Origin: Streptomyces cirratus
GTDB lineage: Bacteria; Actinomycetota; Actinomycetes; Streptomycetales; Streptomycetaceae
NCBI RefSeq assembly: GCF_014650775.1
Contig: NZ_BMVP01000002.1
Location: 1 to 64,000, forward strand
DNA length: 64,000 nt
Reading direction: 5' to 3'
The notes beneath the pieces were generated by a model that searched no databases, had not been told where the DNA came from, and worked only from the letters and a program-made list of their open reading frames with translations. Positions 45,662 through 53,034 of the stretch are shown here, piece after piece. How positions within the stretch are numbered: position 1 is the first letter of the stretch; every line of letters starts with the position of its first letter. A program made the translations under genes and the position numbers.

Positions 45662-47620
45662 ATGACCATCACCTCGCTGCTCGTCGCCAACCGCGGCGAG
45701 ATCGCCGTACGGATCTTCCGCACCGCCCGTGACTTGGGCCTGGCCACCGTCGCCGTGCACTCCGACGCCGACGCCGACGCCCTGCACGTGCGCCGCGCCG
45801 ACGCGGCCGTACGGCTGCCCGGCACCGCGCCCGCGGACACCTACCTGCGCGCCGACCTGCTGGTCGGGGCCGCCCTCGCGGCGGGCGCCGACGCCGTCCA
45901 CCCCGGCTACGGGTTCCTCTCCGAGAACGCCGGCTTCGCGCGTGCCGTCCGCGACGCGGGTCTGACCTGGATCGGCCCGCCGCCCGAGGCGATCGAGGCC
46001 ATGGCCTCCAAGACCCGGGCCAAGGAACTCATGCGCGCCGCCGGGGTGCCGCTCCTGGACCCCGTCGACCCGGCCGGGGCCACCGCCGCGGACCTGCCCC
46101 TGCTGCTCAAGGCCGCGGCGGGCGGCGGCGGCCGCGGGATGCGCGTCGTACGGGACCTCGACCGCCTCAAGGAGGAGCTGGAGGCCGCCCGCGCGGAGGC
46201 CCGCTCCGCCTTCGGCGACGACGAGGTGTTCGCCGAGCCCTACATCGAGCGGGGCCGCCACGTGGAGGTGCAGGTCCTCGCCGACGCCCACGGCACCGTC
46301 TGGGCGCTCGGCACCCGCGACTGCTCCCTCCAGCGGCGCCACCAGAAGGTCATCGAGGAAGCCCCCGCGCCCGGCCTGCCCGCATCGCTGCGCGAGCGCC
46401 TCCACCAGGCCGCCGTCGCCGCCGCCCGGGCCGTCTCCTACGAAGGCGCCGGCACCGTCGAGTTCCTCGTCGCCGCCGACGGCCGCCCGTACTTCCTGGA
46501 GATGAACACCCGCCTCCAGGTGGAACACCCCGTCACCGAAGCCGTCTTCGGCCTCGACCTCGTCGCCCTCCAGCTACGGATCGCCGAGGGCGCGGCGCTG
46601 CCGCCGGAGCCCCCCGAACCCGCCGGGCATGCCGTCGAGGCGCGCCTGTACGCGGAGGACCCCGCCCGGGACTGGCGGCCGCAGACCGGGGTGCTCCACA
46701 CCCTCGCCGTGCCCGGCGCGGTACGCGTGGACACCGGGTTCGCGGACGGGGACGGCGTCGGCGTGCACTACGACCCGATGCTGGCCAAAGTCATCGCCCA
46801 CGCCCCGACCCGGGCCGAGGCCGTCCGCGCCCTCGCCCACGCCCTCGCCGGAGCACGGATCCACGGCTTGACCACCAACCGGGACCTCCTCGTACGTTCC
46901 CTGCGGCACCCGGAGTTCACCGCCGGGCACCTGGACACCGGGTTCTACGGGCGCCACCTGGCCGCGCTCACCGAGCCTGCCCCCGATGCGGAGCGGGCCG
47001 CGTCCCTGGCCGCGCTCGCCGCGGCCCTCTCCGACGCCGCGCCGGGCCCGGACGCCCCGCTCGCGGCCCGGTTGGGCGGCTGGCGCAATGTGCGCTCGCA
47101 GCCGCAGGTACGGCGCTACGCCGTGGCCGGTGCCGAGTACGAGATCGGCTACCACCCGGCGCGCAGCGGGCCTCCGCAGCCCGTGGACCACCCCGGTGTC
47201 CGGGTCCTGGCCGTGGAGCCGGGACGCGTCACTCTCGAAGTGGACGGCGTCCGGCGCGTGTTCCACGTGAAACACAATTCGAACAAGGGGGGTGTCGGCC
47301 CCGCGGAGGTCTACGTGGACGGCGCGCCGGGTGCCCACACCCTGTCCCGGCTGCCCCGGTTCGCGGACCCCGAGGACCGCACCGAACCCGGCTCGCTGCT
47401 CGCCCCCATGCCCGGCACCGTCGTGCGCGTCGCCGAGGGACTCGCCCCCGGCTGCGCCGTCACCGCCGGACAGCCCCTGCTCTGGCTGGAGGCCATGAAG
47501 ATGGAACACCGCATCGTCGCGCCCGCCTCCGGCACGCTCACCGCGCTCCACGCCGCAACCGGCCACCAGGTCGAGTTCGGCGCCCTGCTCGCCGTAGTCC
47601 AGGAGGAAACGCCAGTATGA
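45662..47620 (+). CDS. acyl-CoA carboxylase, biotin carboxylase/BCCP (alpha) subunit
   Basis: This is a 652-residue protein. The biotin carboxylase domain (1-450) has LLVANRGEIAVRIFRT, the ATP-grasp loop GGGGRGM (about 155) and EMNTRLQVEHPVTE (about 280). A linker/BT region follows, and the C-terminal biotinyl domain has the attachment Lys in EAMKME (about 610). It partners the beta subunit just upstream. ATG 45662 is preferred; GTG 45650, overlapping the beta stop as GTGA, is a real alternative. The linker codons for VFHVKH contain a parS-like sequence (47259-47274). The stop overlaps the next gene by 4 bp. Confidence 0.93.
   Translation: MTITSLLVANRGEIAVRIFRTARDLGLATVAVHSDADADALHVRRADAAVRLPGTAPADTYLRADLLVGAALAAGADAVHPGYGFLSENAGFARAVRDAGLTWIGPPPEAIEAMASKTRAKELMRAAGVPLLDPVDPAGATAADLPLLLKAAAGGGGRGMRVVRDLDRLKEELEAARAEARSAFGDDEVFAEPYIERGRHVEVQVLADAHGTVWALGTRDCSLQRRHQKVIEEAPAPGLPASLRERLHQAAVAAARAVSYEGAGTVEFLVAADGRPYFLEMNTRLQVEHPVTEAVFGLDLVALQLRIAEGAALPPEPPEPAGHAVEARLYAEDPARDWRPQTGVLHTLAVPGAVRVDTGFADGDGVGVHYDPMLAKVIAHAPTRAEAVRALAHALAGARIHGLTTNRDLLVRSLRHPEFTAGHLDTGFYGRHLAALTEPAPDAERAASLAALAAALSDAAPGPDAPLAARLGGWRNVRSQPQVRRYAVAGAEYEIGYHPARSGPPQPVDHPGVRVLAVEPGRVTLEVDGVRRVFHVKHNSNKGGVGPAEVYVDGAPGAHTLSRLPRFADPEDRTEPGSLLAPMPGTVVRVAEGLAPGCAVTAGQPLLWLEAMKMEHRIVAPASGTLTALHAATGHQVEFGALLAVVQEETPV
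47259..47274. promoter_or_regulatory. parS-like ParB-binding site inside the biotin carboxylase gene
   Basis: TGTTCCACGTGAAACA is identical to the classical Bacillus parS consensus. Its 14-bp core differs at one position from the Streptomyces core GTTTCACGTGAAAC. It falls in the weakly conserved linker of the carboxylase. It is the only such site I found in the window. In Streptomyces, parS sites cluster around oriC and are bound by ParB. Confidence 0.75.
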
Positions 47621-48780
47621 GCAACTCCGTTGTGGAATCCGAGGAGCACCAGGCCCTGCGCGCCGCCGTCGCCGCCCTCGGGCAGCGCTACGGCCGCGAG
47701 TACCTCGCCCGCACGGCCCGCGAGGGCCGTCACCCCGAGGAGCTGTGGGCCGATGCCGCCAAGCTCGGCTACCTCGGCGTCAACCTGCCCGAGGAGTACG
47801 GCGGCGGAGGCGGCGGCATCACCGAACTCTCCATCGTCCTGGAAGAGCTGGGCGCCGCCGGGTGTCCGCTGCTGATGATGGTCGTCTCGCCCGCGATCTG
47901 CGGCACCGTGATCTCCCGCTTCGGCACCGGGGCCCAGAAGCGGGCCTGGCTGCCCGGCCTTGCCGACGGCACCCGCACCATGGCCTTCGGCATCACCGAA
48001 CCGGACGCCGGATCCAACTCCCACCGCATCACCACCACAGCCCGCCGCGACGGTGACTCGTGGGTGCTGACCGGCCGCAAGGTCTTCATCTCGGGCGTGG
48101 ACATCGCGGACGCCACCTTGATCGTCGGCCGCACGGAGGACGCCACGTCGGGCCGGCTGGTGCCGTGCCTGTTCATCGTGCCGCGTGATGCGCCCGGGTT
48201 CTCCCGCTCGGTCATCGACATGGAACTCCAGGCGGCGGAGAAGCAGTTCGAACTGGTTCTGGACGAGGTCCGGCTGCCGGCCGACGCCCTGGTCGGCGAG
48301 GAGGACGCGGGTCTGCTCCAGCTGTTCGCGGGACTCAACCCCGAGCGGATCATGACCGCCGCGTTCGCCATCGGCATGGGCCGGTACGCCCTGGCCAAGG
48401 CGGTGGACTACGCGAAGACCCGCCAGGTGTGGAAGGAACCCGTGGGCGCCCACCAGGCCATAGCTCACCCGCTGGCCCAGTCCCACATCGAACTGGAGCT
48501 GGCCCGCCTGATGATGCGCAAGGCCGCGCTGCTGTATGACGCGGGCGACGACATGGGCGCGGGCGAGGCGGCCAACATGGCCAAGTACGCCGCCGCCGAA
48601 GCCTGCGTGAGGGCGGTGGACCAGTCCGTCCACACCCTGGGCGGCAACGGCCTCACCCGCGAGTACGGCCTGGCCTCCCTCATCACCGCCTCCCGAGTAG
48701 CCCGCATCGCTCCCGTCAGCCGCGAGATGATCCTCAACTTCGTCTCCCACCAGACTCTGGGCCTGCCCAAGTCCTACTGA
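47617..48780 (+). CDS. acyl-CoA dehydrogenase
   Basis: This is a 387-residue FAD enzyme that makes the 2,3-enoyl-CoA, presumably the substrate for the carboxylase encoded upstream. The three-domain fold is complete: LGVNLPEEYGGGGGG in the N-terminal helices, AFGITEPDAGSN in the FAD-contacting strand region, and VHTLGGNGLTREYGL in the C-terminal helical domain. The catalytic Glu should lie in the C-terminal helix region, but I cannot fix it without alignment. ATG overlaps the upstream stop. Confidence 0.92.
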   Translation: MSNSVVESEEHQALRAAVAALGQRYGREYLARTAREGRHPEELWADAAKLGYLGVNLPEEYGGGGGGITELSIVLEELGAAGCPLLMMVVSPAICGTVISRFGTGAQKRAWLPGLADGTRTMAFGITEPDAGSNSHRITTTARRDGDSWVLTGRKVFISGVDIADATLIVGRTEDATSGRLVPCLFIVPRDAPGFSRSVIDMELQAAEKQFELVLDEVRLPADALVGEEDAGLLQLFAGLNPERIMTAAFAIGMGRYALAKAVDYAKTRQVWKEPVGAHQAIAHPLAQSHIELELARLMMRKAALLYDAGDDMGAGEAANMAKYAAAEACVRAVDQSVHTLGGNGLTREYGLASLITASRVARIAPVSREMILNFVSHQTLGLPKSY

Positions 48781-49173
48781 CCGCCGTGGCGCGGCGGGCT
48801 GGGTCGGGGAGCCGGCGGGGCGGCCGCTTCGTACGGACACGAACCACGACCGGCCGGCGCGCCCGCGGCCGACCCCCGTCCTGCCGCAACAGACGGCCGA
48901 CGGGCCTGTACGACACCACCCGGCCCCGGCCCGCGGCCGGCTCCTCGTCCTGCCGCAGCAGGCGGCCGACCGGCCTATCCCGCCCCCGCCCGCGGGCCAA
49001 CACCCGCCCCCCCGCCCGCGGCCGCCCCCGGGCCCGGCCTCCCGGAGGCGGGCCCGGGGGCCCCGGGCCGCCCCACCCTCCCCCGGGGGGTGACTTGGCG
49101 GGCAGCCGCCGGGTCCGCATACCCTCCCCCGGGGGAGGACCCCCGACCGGCCCACCCCCTCCGGAGGAGAGAC
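48781..49173. repeat. spacer with 69-bp direct repeat and CCCTCCCCCGGGGG hairpins
   Basis: Two copies of CCCGCGGCCG...TCCTGCCGC-CAG-GGCCGAC lie about 69 bp apart (near 48862-48925 and 48931-48994). CCCTCCCCCGGGGG occurs at about 49077 and 49122 and could form hairpins. No gene is present. Related operons, as I recall, carry an acyl-CoA ligase gene at this place. Confidence 0.65.
49095..49125 (+). promoter_or_regulatory. internal promoter before the enoyl-CoA hydratase gene
   Basis: TTGGCG (49095-49100) and TACCCT (49120-49125) are spaced by 19 bp. This would allow the hydratase and TetR genes to be transcribed apart from the upstream genes. Confidence 0.4.
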
Positions 49174-49911
49174 ATGGCCCCACTCGTGCACGCCGGGCAG
49201 GCGACCGGCATCACCACGCTCACCCTCGACTCCCCGGCCAACCGCAACGCGCTTTCCGCCGGTCTCGTCGGCGAGCTCCGCGCGGCCCTCGCCGGAGCCG
49301 GCGCGGACCCGGCGGCGCGGGCCGTCGTCCTCACCCACACCGGCACCACCTTCTGCTCCGGCGCCGACCTCAAGTCGCCTTGCGACCCCGCCGACTTCCT
49401 GGCCCTGCTGCGTGAGGTGGCGGAGCTTCCCAAGCCCGTCGTGGCCCGGGTCACCGGACACGTCCGGGCAGGCGGCCTCGGGCTGCTCGGCGCCTGCGAC
49501 ATCACCGCCGCCGGGCCGCAGTCCACGTACGCCTTCACCGAGACCCACCTCGGCGTCGTGCCGGCCGTCATCTCCGCACCGCTGCTGCCCCGCCTGGACC
49601 CCCGCGCAGCGGCCCGCTACTTCCTGACCGCCGAGGCCTTCGACGCCGCCGAGGCGGCCCGGATCGGCCTCCTCACCCTGCACGGCGCGGACGTCGACGA
49701 GGCGCTCGCCCCCGTCCTCGCGGGCCTGCGCAAAGCCGGCCCCGAGGCCCTCGCCGCGACGAAGCGGCTGCTGACCGCACCCGTCCGGGCCGCGCTCGCC
49801 GAGGACGGCGCCGCCCTGGCCGAGCTGTCGGCCCGCCACTTCGCCTCGGAAGAGGCCCGCGAAGGCATCACCGCCCGCTTCGAACGCCGGGACCCGTCAT
49901 GGGCACGGTGA
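49174..49911 (+). CDS. enoyl-CoA hydratase/isomerase
   Basis: This is a 245-residue crotonase-fold protein. The oxyanion-hole segments TTFCSGADLKSP and GHVRAGGLGLLGACDI are visible. The usual second Glu region reads TETHLGVVPAVI, so at least one catalytic acid is in place. It probably hydrates the carboxylated enoyl-CoA, as 3-methylglutaconyl-CoA hydratase does in leucine breakdown; that role is inferred from its neighbours. ATG 49174 follows GGAGGAGA. Its end overlaps the TetR gene by 13 bp. Confidence 0.9.
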   Translation: MAPLVHAGQATGITTLTLDSPANRNALSAGLVGELRAALAGAGADPAARAVVLTHTGTTFCSGADLKSPCDPADFLALLREVAELPKPVVARVTGHVRAGGLGLLGACDITAAGPQSTYAFTETHLGVVPAVISAPLLPRLDPRAAARYFLTAEAFDAAEAARIGLLTLHGADVDEALAPVLAGLRKAGPEALAATKRLLTAPVRAALAEDGAALAELSARHFASEEAREGITARFERRDPSWAR

Positions 49912-50507
49912 CCGGCGCCGGTCCGGCCGCCGGCCCCAAGCAGGCCCGCAGCCGCGTCACCCGCCGCCACCTCCTGGAGGCCGCCGTCTCCTGCCTCGCC
50001 GAACACGGCTGGGCGGGCTCCACCGTCGCCGTCGTCGCCGAGCGGGCCGGGGTCTCGCGCGGCGCGGCCCAGCACCACTTCCCGACCCGCGAGAAGCTGT
50101 TCACGGCCGCCGTGGAGCACGTCGCCGAGGAACGCTCCACCGCCCTGCGCGAGCTGTTCCACGCGGGCCCTGCCCCCCGCACGGCCGTCGTCGAGGCCTT
50201 GGTCGACCTGTACACCGGCACGCTCTTCCGAGCCGCGCTCCAGCTGTGGGTCGCCGCCTCCAACGAGGAACAGCTGCGCCCGCACGTCAGCGGACTCGAA
50301 GCCCGCGTCGGCCGCGAGACCCACCGCATCGCCGTCGAACTGCTCGGCGCCGACGAGTCGGTGCCGGGCGTACGGGAGACCGTGCAGGGCCTCCTCGACA
50401 TGGCCCGGGGCCTGGGCCTGGCCAACGTCCTGTCCGACGACACGGCCCGCCGGGCCCGCGTCGTCACCCAGTGGGCCGCCATCCTGGACGCCGCGCTGGG
50501 CCCCTGA
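49899..50507 (+). CDS. TetR-family regulator
   Basis: This is a 202-residue repressor. The N-terminal HTH (about 18-65) includes LLEAAVSCLAEHGWAGSTVAVVAE and the recognition helix GVSRGAAQHHFPTREKLF. The remainder is an all-helical ligand domain. As the last gene of the acyl-CoA operon it probably senses a pathway acyl-CoA and binds the palindrome at 41422-41443. The ATG lies inside the hydratase gene, so translation is coupled. Confidence 0.92.
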   Translation: MGTVTGAGPAAGPKQARSRVTRRHLLEAAVSCLAEHGWAGSTVAVVAERAGVSRGAAQHHFPTREKLFTAAVEHVAEERSTALRELFHAGPAPRTAVVEALVDLYTGTLFRAALQLWVAASNEEQLRPHVSGLEARVGRETHRIAVELLGADESVPGVRETVQGLLDMARGLGLANVLSDDTARRARVVTQWAAILDAALGP

Positions 50508-50536
50508 GGGCCCCCGAGGACCCCGGGAAAGCGCAA

Positions 50537-50567
50537 GGCGCCGCCCCCCGCCCCGGGGTGCGGCGCC
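50537..50567. terminator. hairpin between convergent tetR and citrate synthase
   Basis: GGCGCCGC (50537-50544) and GCGGCGCC (50560-50567) pair perfectly, with further C/G pairing inside the loop (CCCC/GGGG). It lies between the two stops and may serve both. Confidence 0.8.
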
Positions 50568-50587
50568 TGGGCGCGGCGGGCGGCGGA

Positions 50588-51694
50588 TCAGGCCGTTTCG
50601 GCGATGTCCGCGTACCCCTGGATGTCGCGCGGGTCCCGCCGGCTCGGGCCGATGTAGCGGGCGGACGGGCGCACCAGGCGCCCCGTGCGCTTCTGCTCCA
50701 GGATGTGCGCCGACCAGCCCGCCGTGCGGGCGCAGGTGAACATCGAGGTGAACATGTGCGCCGGGACCTCCGCGAAGTCCAGCATGATCGCCGCCCAGAA
50801 CTCCACGTTCGTCGCGAGCACCCGGTCGGGACGGCGGGCGTGCAGCTCTTCCAGCGCCGCCTTCTCCAGCGCGGCGGCCACCTCGTAGCGCGGCGCGTCC
50901 AACTCCTTGGCGGTGCGCCGCAGCACGCGGGCGCGCGGATCCTCGGCCCGGTAGACCCGGTGCCCGAAGCCCATCAGCCGCTCGCCCTTGTCCAGGGCCT
51001 TCTTCACGTAGGCCACGGCGTCGCCGGTGCGCTCGATCTCCTCGATCATGCCGAGCACCCGGGACGGCGCCCCGCCGTGCAGCGGCCCGGACATCGCGCC
51101 GACGGCACCCGAGAGCGCCGCCGCCACGTCGGCTCCGGTGGAGGCGATCACCCGCGCGGTGAAGGTGGAGGCGTTCATGCCGTGCTCGGCGGCCGAGGTC
51201 CAGTACGCGTCGACGGCCTTGACGTGCCGCGGGTCCGGCTCGCCCCGCCAGCGGATCATGAACCGTTCGACCACGGACTCGGCCTTGTCGATCTCCTTCT
51301 GCGGCACCATCGGCAGGCCCTGGCCGCGGGCCGACTGGGCGACGTAGGACAGCGCCATCACGGCCGCCCGCGCCAGGTCGTCCCGCGCCGTCCGCTCGTC
51401 GATGTCGAGCAGCGGTTTCAGACCCCACACGGGGGCCAGCATCGCCAGCGCGGACTGCACGTCGACCCGGATGTCACCGGAGTGCACCGGGATCGGGAAG
51501 GGCTCGGCGGCCGGCAGACCGGGGTTGAAGGCGCCGTCGACCAGCAGGCCCCACACGTTCCCGAAGGAGACGTGGCCGACCAGGTCTTCGATGTCCACCC
51601 CCCGGTAGCGGAGGGACCCGCCCTCCTTGTCGGGCTCGGCGATCTCCGTCTCGAACGCGACGACCCCTTCGAGCCCGGGTACGAAGTCGGACAT
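50588..51694 (-). CDS. citrate synthase (type I-like, 368 aa)
   Basis: This enzyme condenses acetyl-CoA and oxaloacetate, or propionyl-CoA in a methylcitrate role. The short length is that of the CitA/Cit2-like group rather than the ~430-residue main enzyme. Motifs are LRYRGVDIEDL at the N-terminus, EHGMNASTFTARV and SGPLHGGAPSRV (active-site His), MGFGHRVYRAEDPRA (second His and CoA/oxaloacetate contacts), and the catalytic Asp region VEFWAAIMLDF. ATG 51694 follows GAGGAG. Citrate or methylcitrate synthase cannot be separated by eye. Confidence 0.9.
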   Translation of the reverse strand: MSDFVPGLEGVVAFETEIAEPDKEGGSLRYRGVDIEDLVGHVSFGNVWGLLVDGAFNPGLPAAEPFPIPVHSGDIRVDVQSALAMLAPVWGLKPLLDIDERTARDDLARAAVMALSYVAQSARGQGLPMVPQKEIDKAESVVERFMIRWRGEPDPRHVKAVDAYWTSAAEHGMNASTFTARVIASTGADVAAALSGAVGAMSGPLHGGAPSRVLGMIEEIERTGDAVAYVKKALDKGERLMGFGHRVYRAEDPRARVLRRTAKELDAPRYEVAAALEKAALEELHARRPDRVLATNVEFWAAIMLDFAEVPAHMFTSMFTCARTAGWSAHILEQKRTGRLVRPSARYIGPSRRDPRDIQGYADIAETA

Positions 51695-51903
51695 CAGGCG
51701 GCTCCTCAGATAGTGCGAACACGCGCGGCTCCCGGCGTGATTCGCGGTCCGGCGCGGTCATCCCCGTTGATGCCCGGCACGGCCGATGGTCATCCGTGCG
51801 GGGACCCTCGGACCGGCCCCAAGATTTTGTCCGTTCCGCATGGCCTGCGGAAGCGTGACATACGGCACACCCCTGGCAGTCGTACTGCGGCAGGATGGCC
51901 CGC

Positions 51904-52557
51904 GTGACCCACCAGGACCTTGATCCCGCCACCATGCGCAAGCACTACCGCTCCGAGATCGTCGACGAGGAGAGCCTCGCCGAGGACCCGATGCAGCAGT
52001 TCGCGCAGTGGTTCCGGCAGACCGCCGCGTCGCACCTCTTCGAACCGAACGCCATGGTCGTCTCGACCGCGACCGCCGACGGCCGGCCCAGCTCCCGCAC
52101 CGTGCTGCTCAAGCAGTTCGACGAGCGGGGCTTCGTCTTCTTCACGAACTACGCCTCCCGCAAGGGCCGCGAGATCGCCGAGAACCCGTACGTGTCGCTG
52201 CTGTTCCCCTGGCATCCGATCGCCCGCCAGGTGATCGTGACGGGTACGGCCGCCCGGATCGGCCGCGACGAGACCGCCGCGTACTTCCGCTCCCGGCCGC
52301 ACGGCTCGCAGCTCGGCGCCTGGGCCAGCGCGCAGTCCCAGGTGATCGGCTCCCGGGCGGAGCTGGACCGGCGTTACGCGGAGCTGGCGGAGCGCTACCC
52401 GGAGGGCGAGCAGGTGCCGGTGCCGCCGGAGTGGGGCGGCCTGCGGGTGGTGCCCGACGCGGTGGAGTTCTGGCAGGGCCACGAGAACCGGCTGCACGAC
52501 CGGCTGCGCTACGTCCGCGAGGGCGTGAACTGGCGGGTCGAGCGGCTCTGCCCGTAG
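51904..52557 (+). CDS. pdxH: pyridoxamine/pyridoxine 5'-phosphate oxidase
   Basis: This is a 217-residue FMN enzyme that makes pyridoxal 5'-phosphate. FMN and substrate motifs are [45 protein letters not shown] and [13 protein letters not shown], with the C-terminal [20 protein letters not shown] and [11 protein letters not shown] 51904 is preferred to ATG 51895 because CAGGAT (51891-51896) is 7 nt upstream of the GTG, giving a leaderless mRNA. It is divergent from citrate synthase. Confidence 0.94.
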   Translation: MTHQDLDPATMRKHYRSEIVDEESLAEDPMQQFAQWFRQTAASHLFEPNAMVVSTATADGRPSSRTVLLKQFDERGFVFFTNYASRKGREIAENPYVSLLFPWHPIARQVIVTGTAARIGRDETAAYFRSRPHGSQLGAWASAQSQVIGSRAELDRRYAELAERYPEGEQVPVPPEWGGLRVVPDAVEFWQGHENRLHDRLRYVREGVNWRVERLCP

Positions 52558-52609
52558 GCGGCCGGGGCGGGAGGTCCGGGACGGGAAGTCCGGGACGGTG
52601 TATACGGGA

Positions 52610-52641
52610 CCGGGGGCCCCGCTCACGGAAGGGGGCCCCGG
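52610..52641 (+). terminator. hairpin after pdxH
   Basis: CCGGGGGCCCC (52610-52620) and GGGGGCCCCGG (52631-52641) form an 11-bp stem with one mismatch around a 10-nt loop. Confidence 0.7.
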
Positions 52642-52652
52642 GAAATGCAGAC

Positions 52653-52860
52653 GACCCGCGGGCTCGGGATCCTCTCCTGCAGTGAGAGGAGCCGGCCGGA
52701 CGTACCGGCGAGCCCGCGGGTCGGGTGACTGCTTGGGATTGGCGCCTGGCGTTCCCGCCGGGCACCGCACTGGGTGCGTGCGACGACGGGCGCTTTAGCC
52801 CGCAGCCACCTCACGCGTCCGGTTTCCGTACATTTCGGGAACCACCTCCCTTCTCGTGTA
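52653..52860 (-). ncRNA. short structured transcript carrying a 12-codon ORF (candidate sRNA or leader)
   Basis: A good promoter (52867-52895) would start a minus-strand RNA near 52860. It carries GGAGGTG, a 12-codon ORF, about 70 nt of GC-rich sequence, and then a complex element: a perfect 14-bp outer stem (52653-52666 with 52709-52722) enclosing two hairpins (6-bp stem at 52671-52689, 4-bp stem at 52696-52708). Downstream are only the pdxH terminator and the pdxH 3' end on the other strand, so the RNA, of about 210 nt, seems self-contained. I do not recognise the family. Confidence 0.55.
52795..52833 (-). CDS. 12-residue peptide ORF in the structured transcript
   Basis: ATG at 52833 opens MYGNRTREVAAG and stops at TAA. 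GGAGGTG, a 7-base match to the 16S tail, lies 9 nt upstream, which is stronger than for most genes here. It could be a leader peptide whose translation alters the folding of the RNA; no amino acid is over-represented, so classical attenuation is not obvious. Confidence 0.45.
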   Translation of the reverse strand: MYGNRTREVAAG

Positions 52861-52866
52861 CGGCAG

Positions 52867-52895
52867 AGCCTACGAGCCCGTCCCGAGTCGCTCAA
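52867..52895 (-). promoter_or_regulatory. strong vegetative promoter of the short transcript
   Basis: On the minus strand TTGAGC (52895-52890) and TAGGCT (52872-52867) are spaced by 17 bp, the best two-box promoter I found in the window. Confidence 0.7.
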
Positions 52896-53034
52896 GGCAT
52901 TTATGGAGCCGACTTCGCCCGGGCGGCCGAAACGGAAAAAACGGGATGATTCCGGGAAGGGGGTGTGGGCTGCGTCACGTTCCGGTTCAATGATCTGACG
53001 TGCCGCATACGCGAACACCTGCTGGGGGTGCCAG

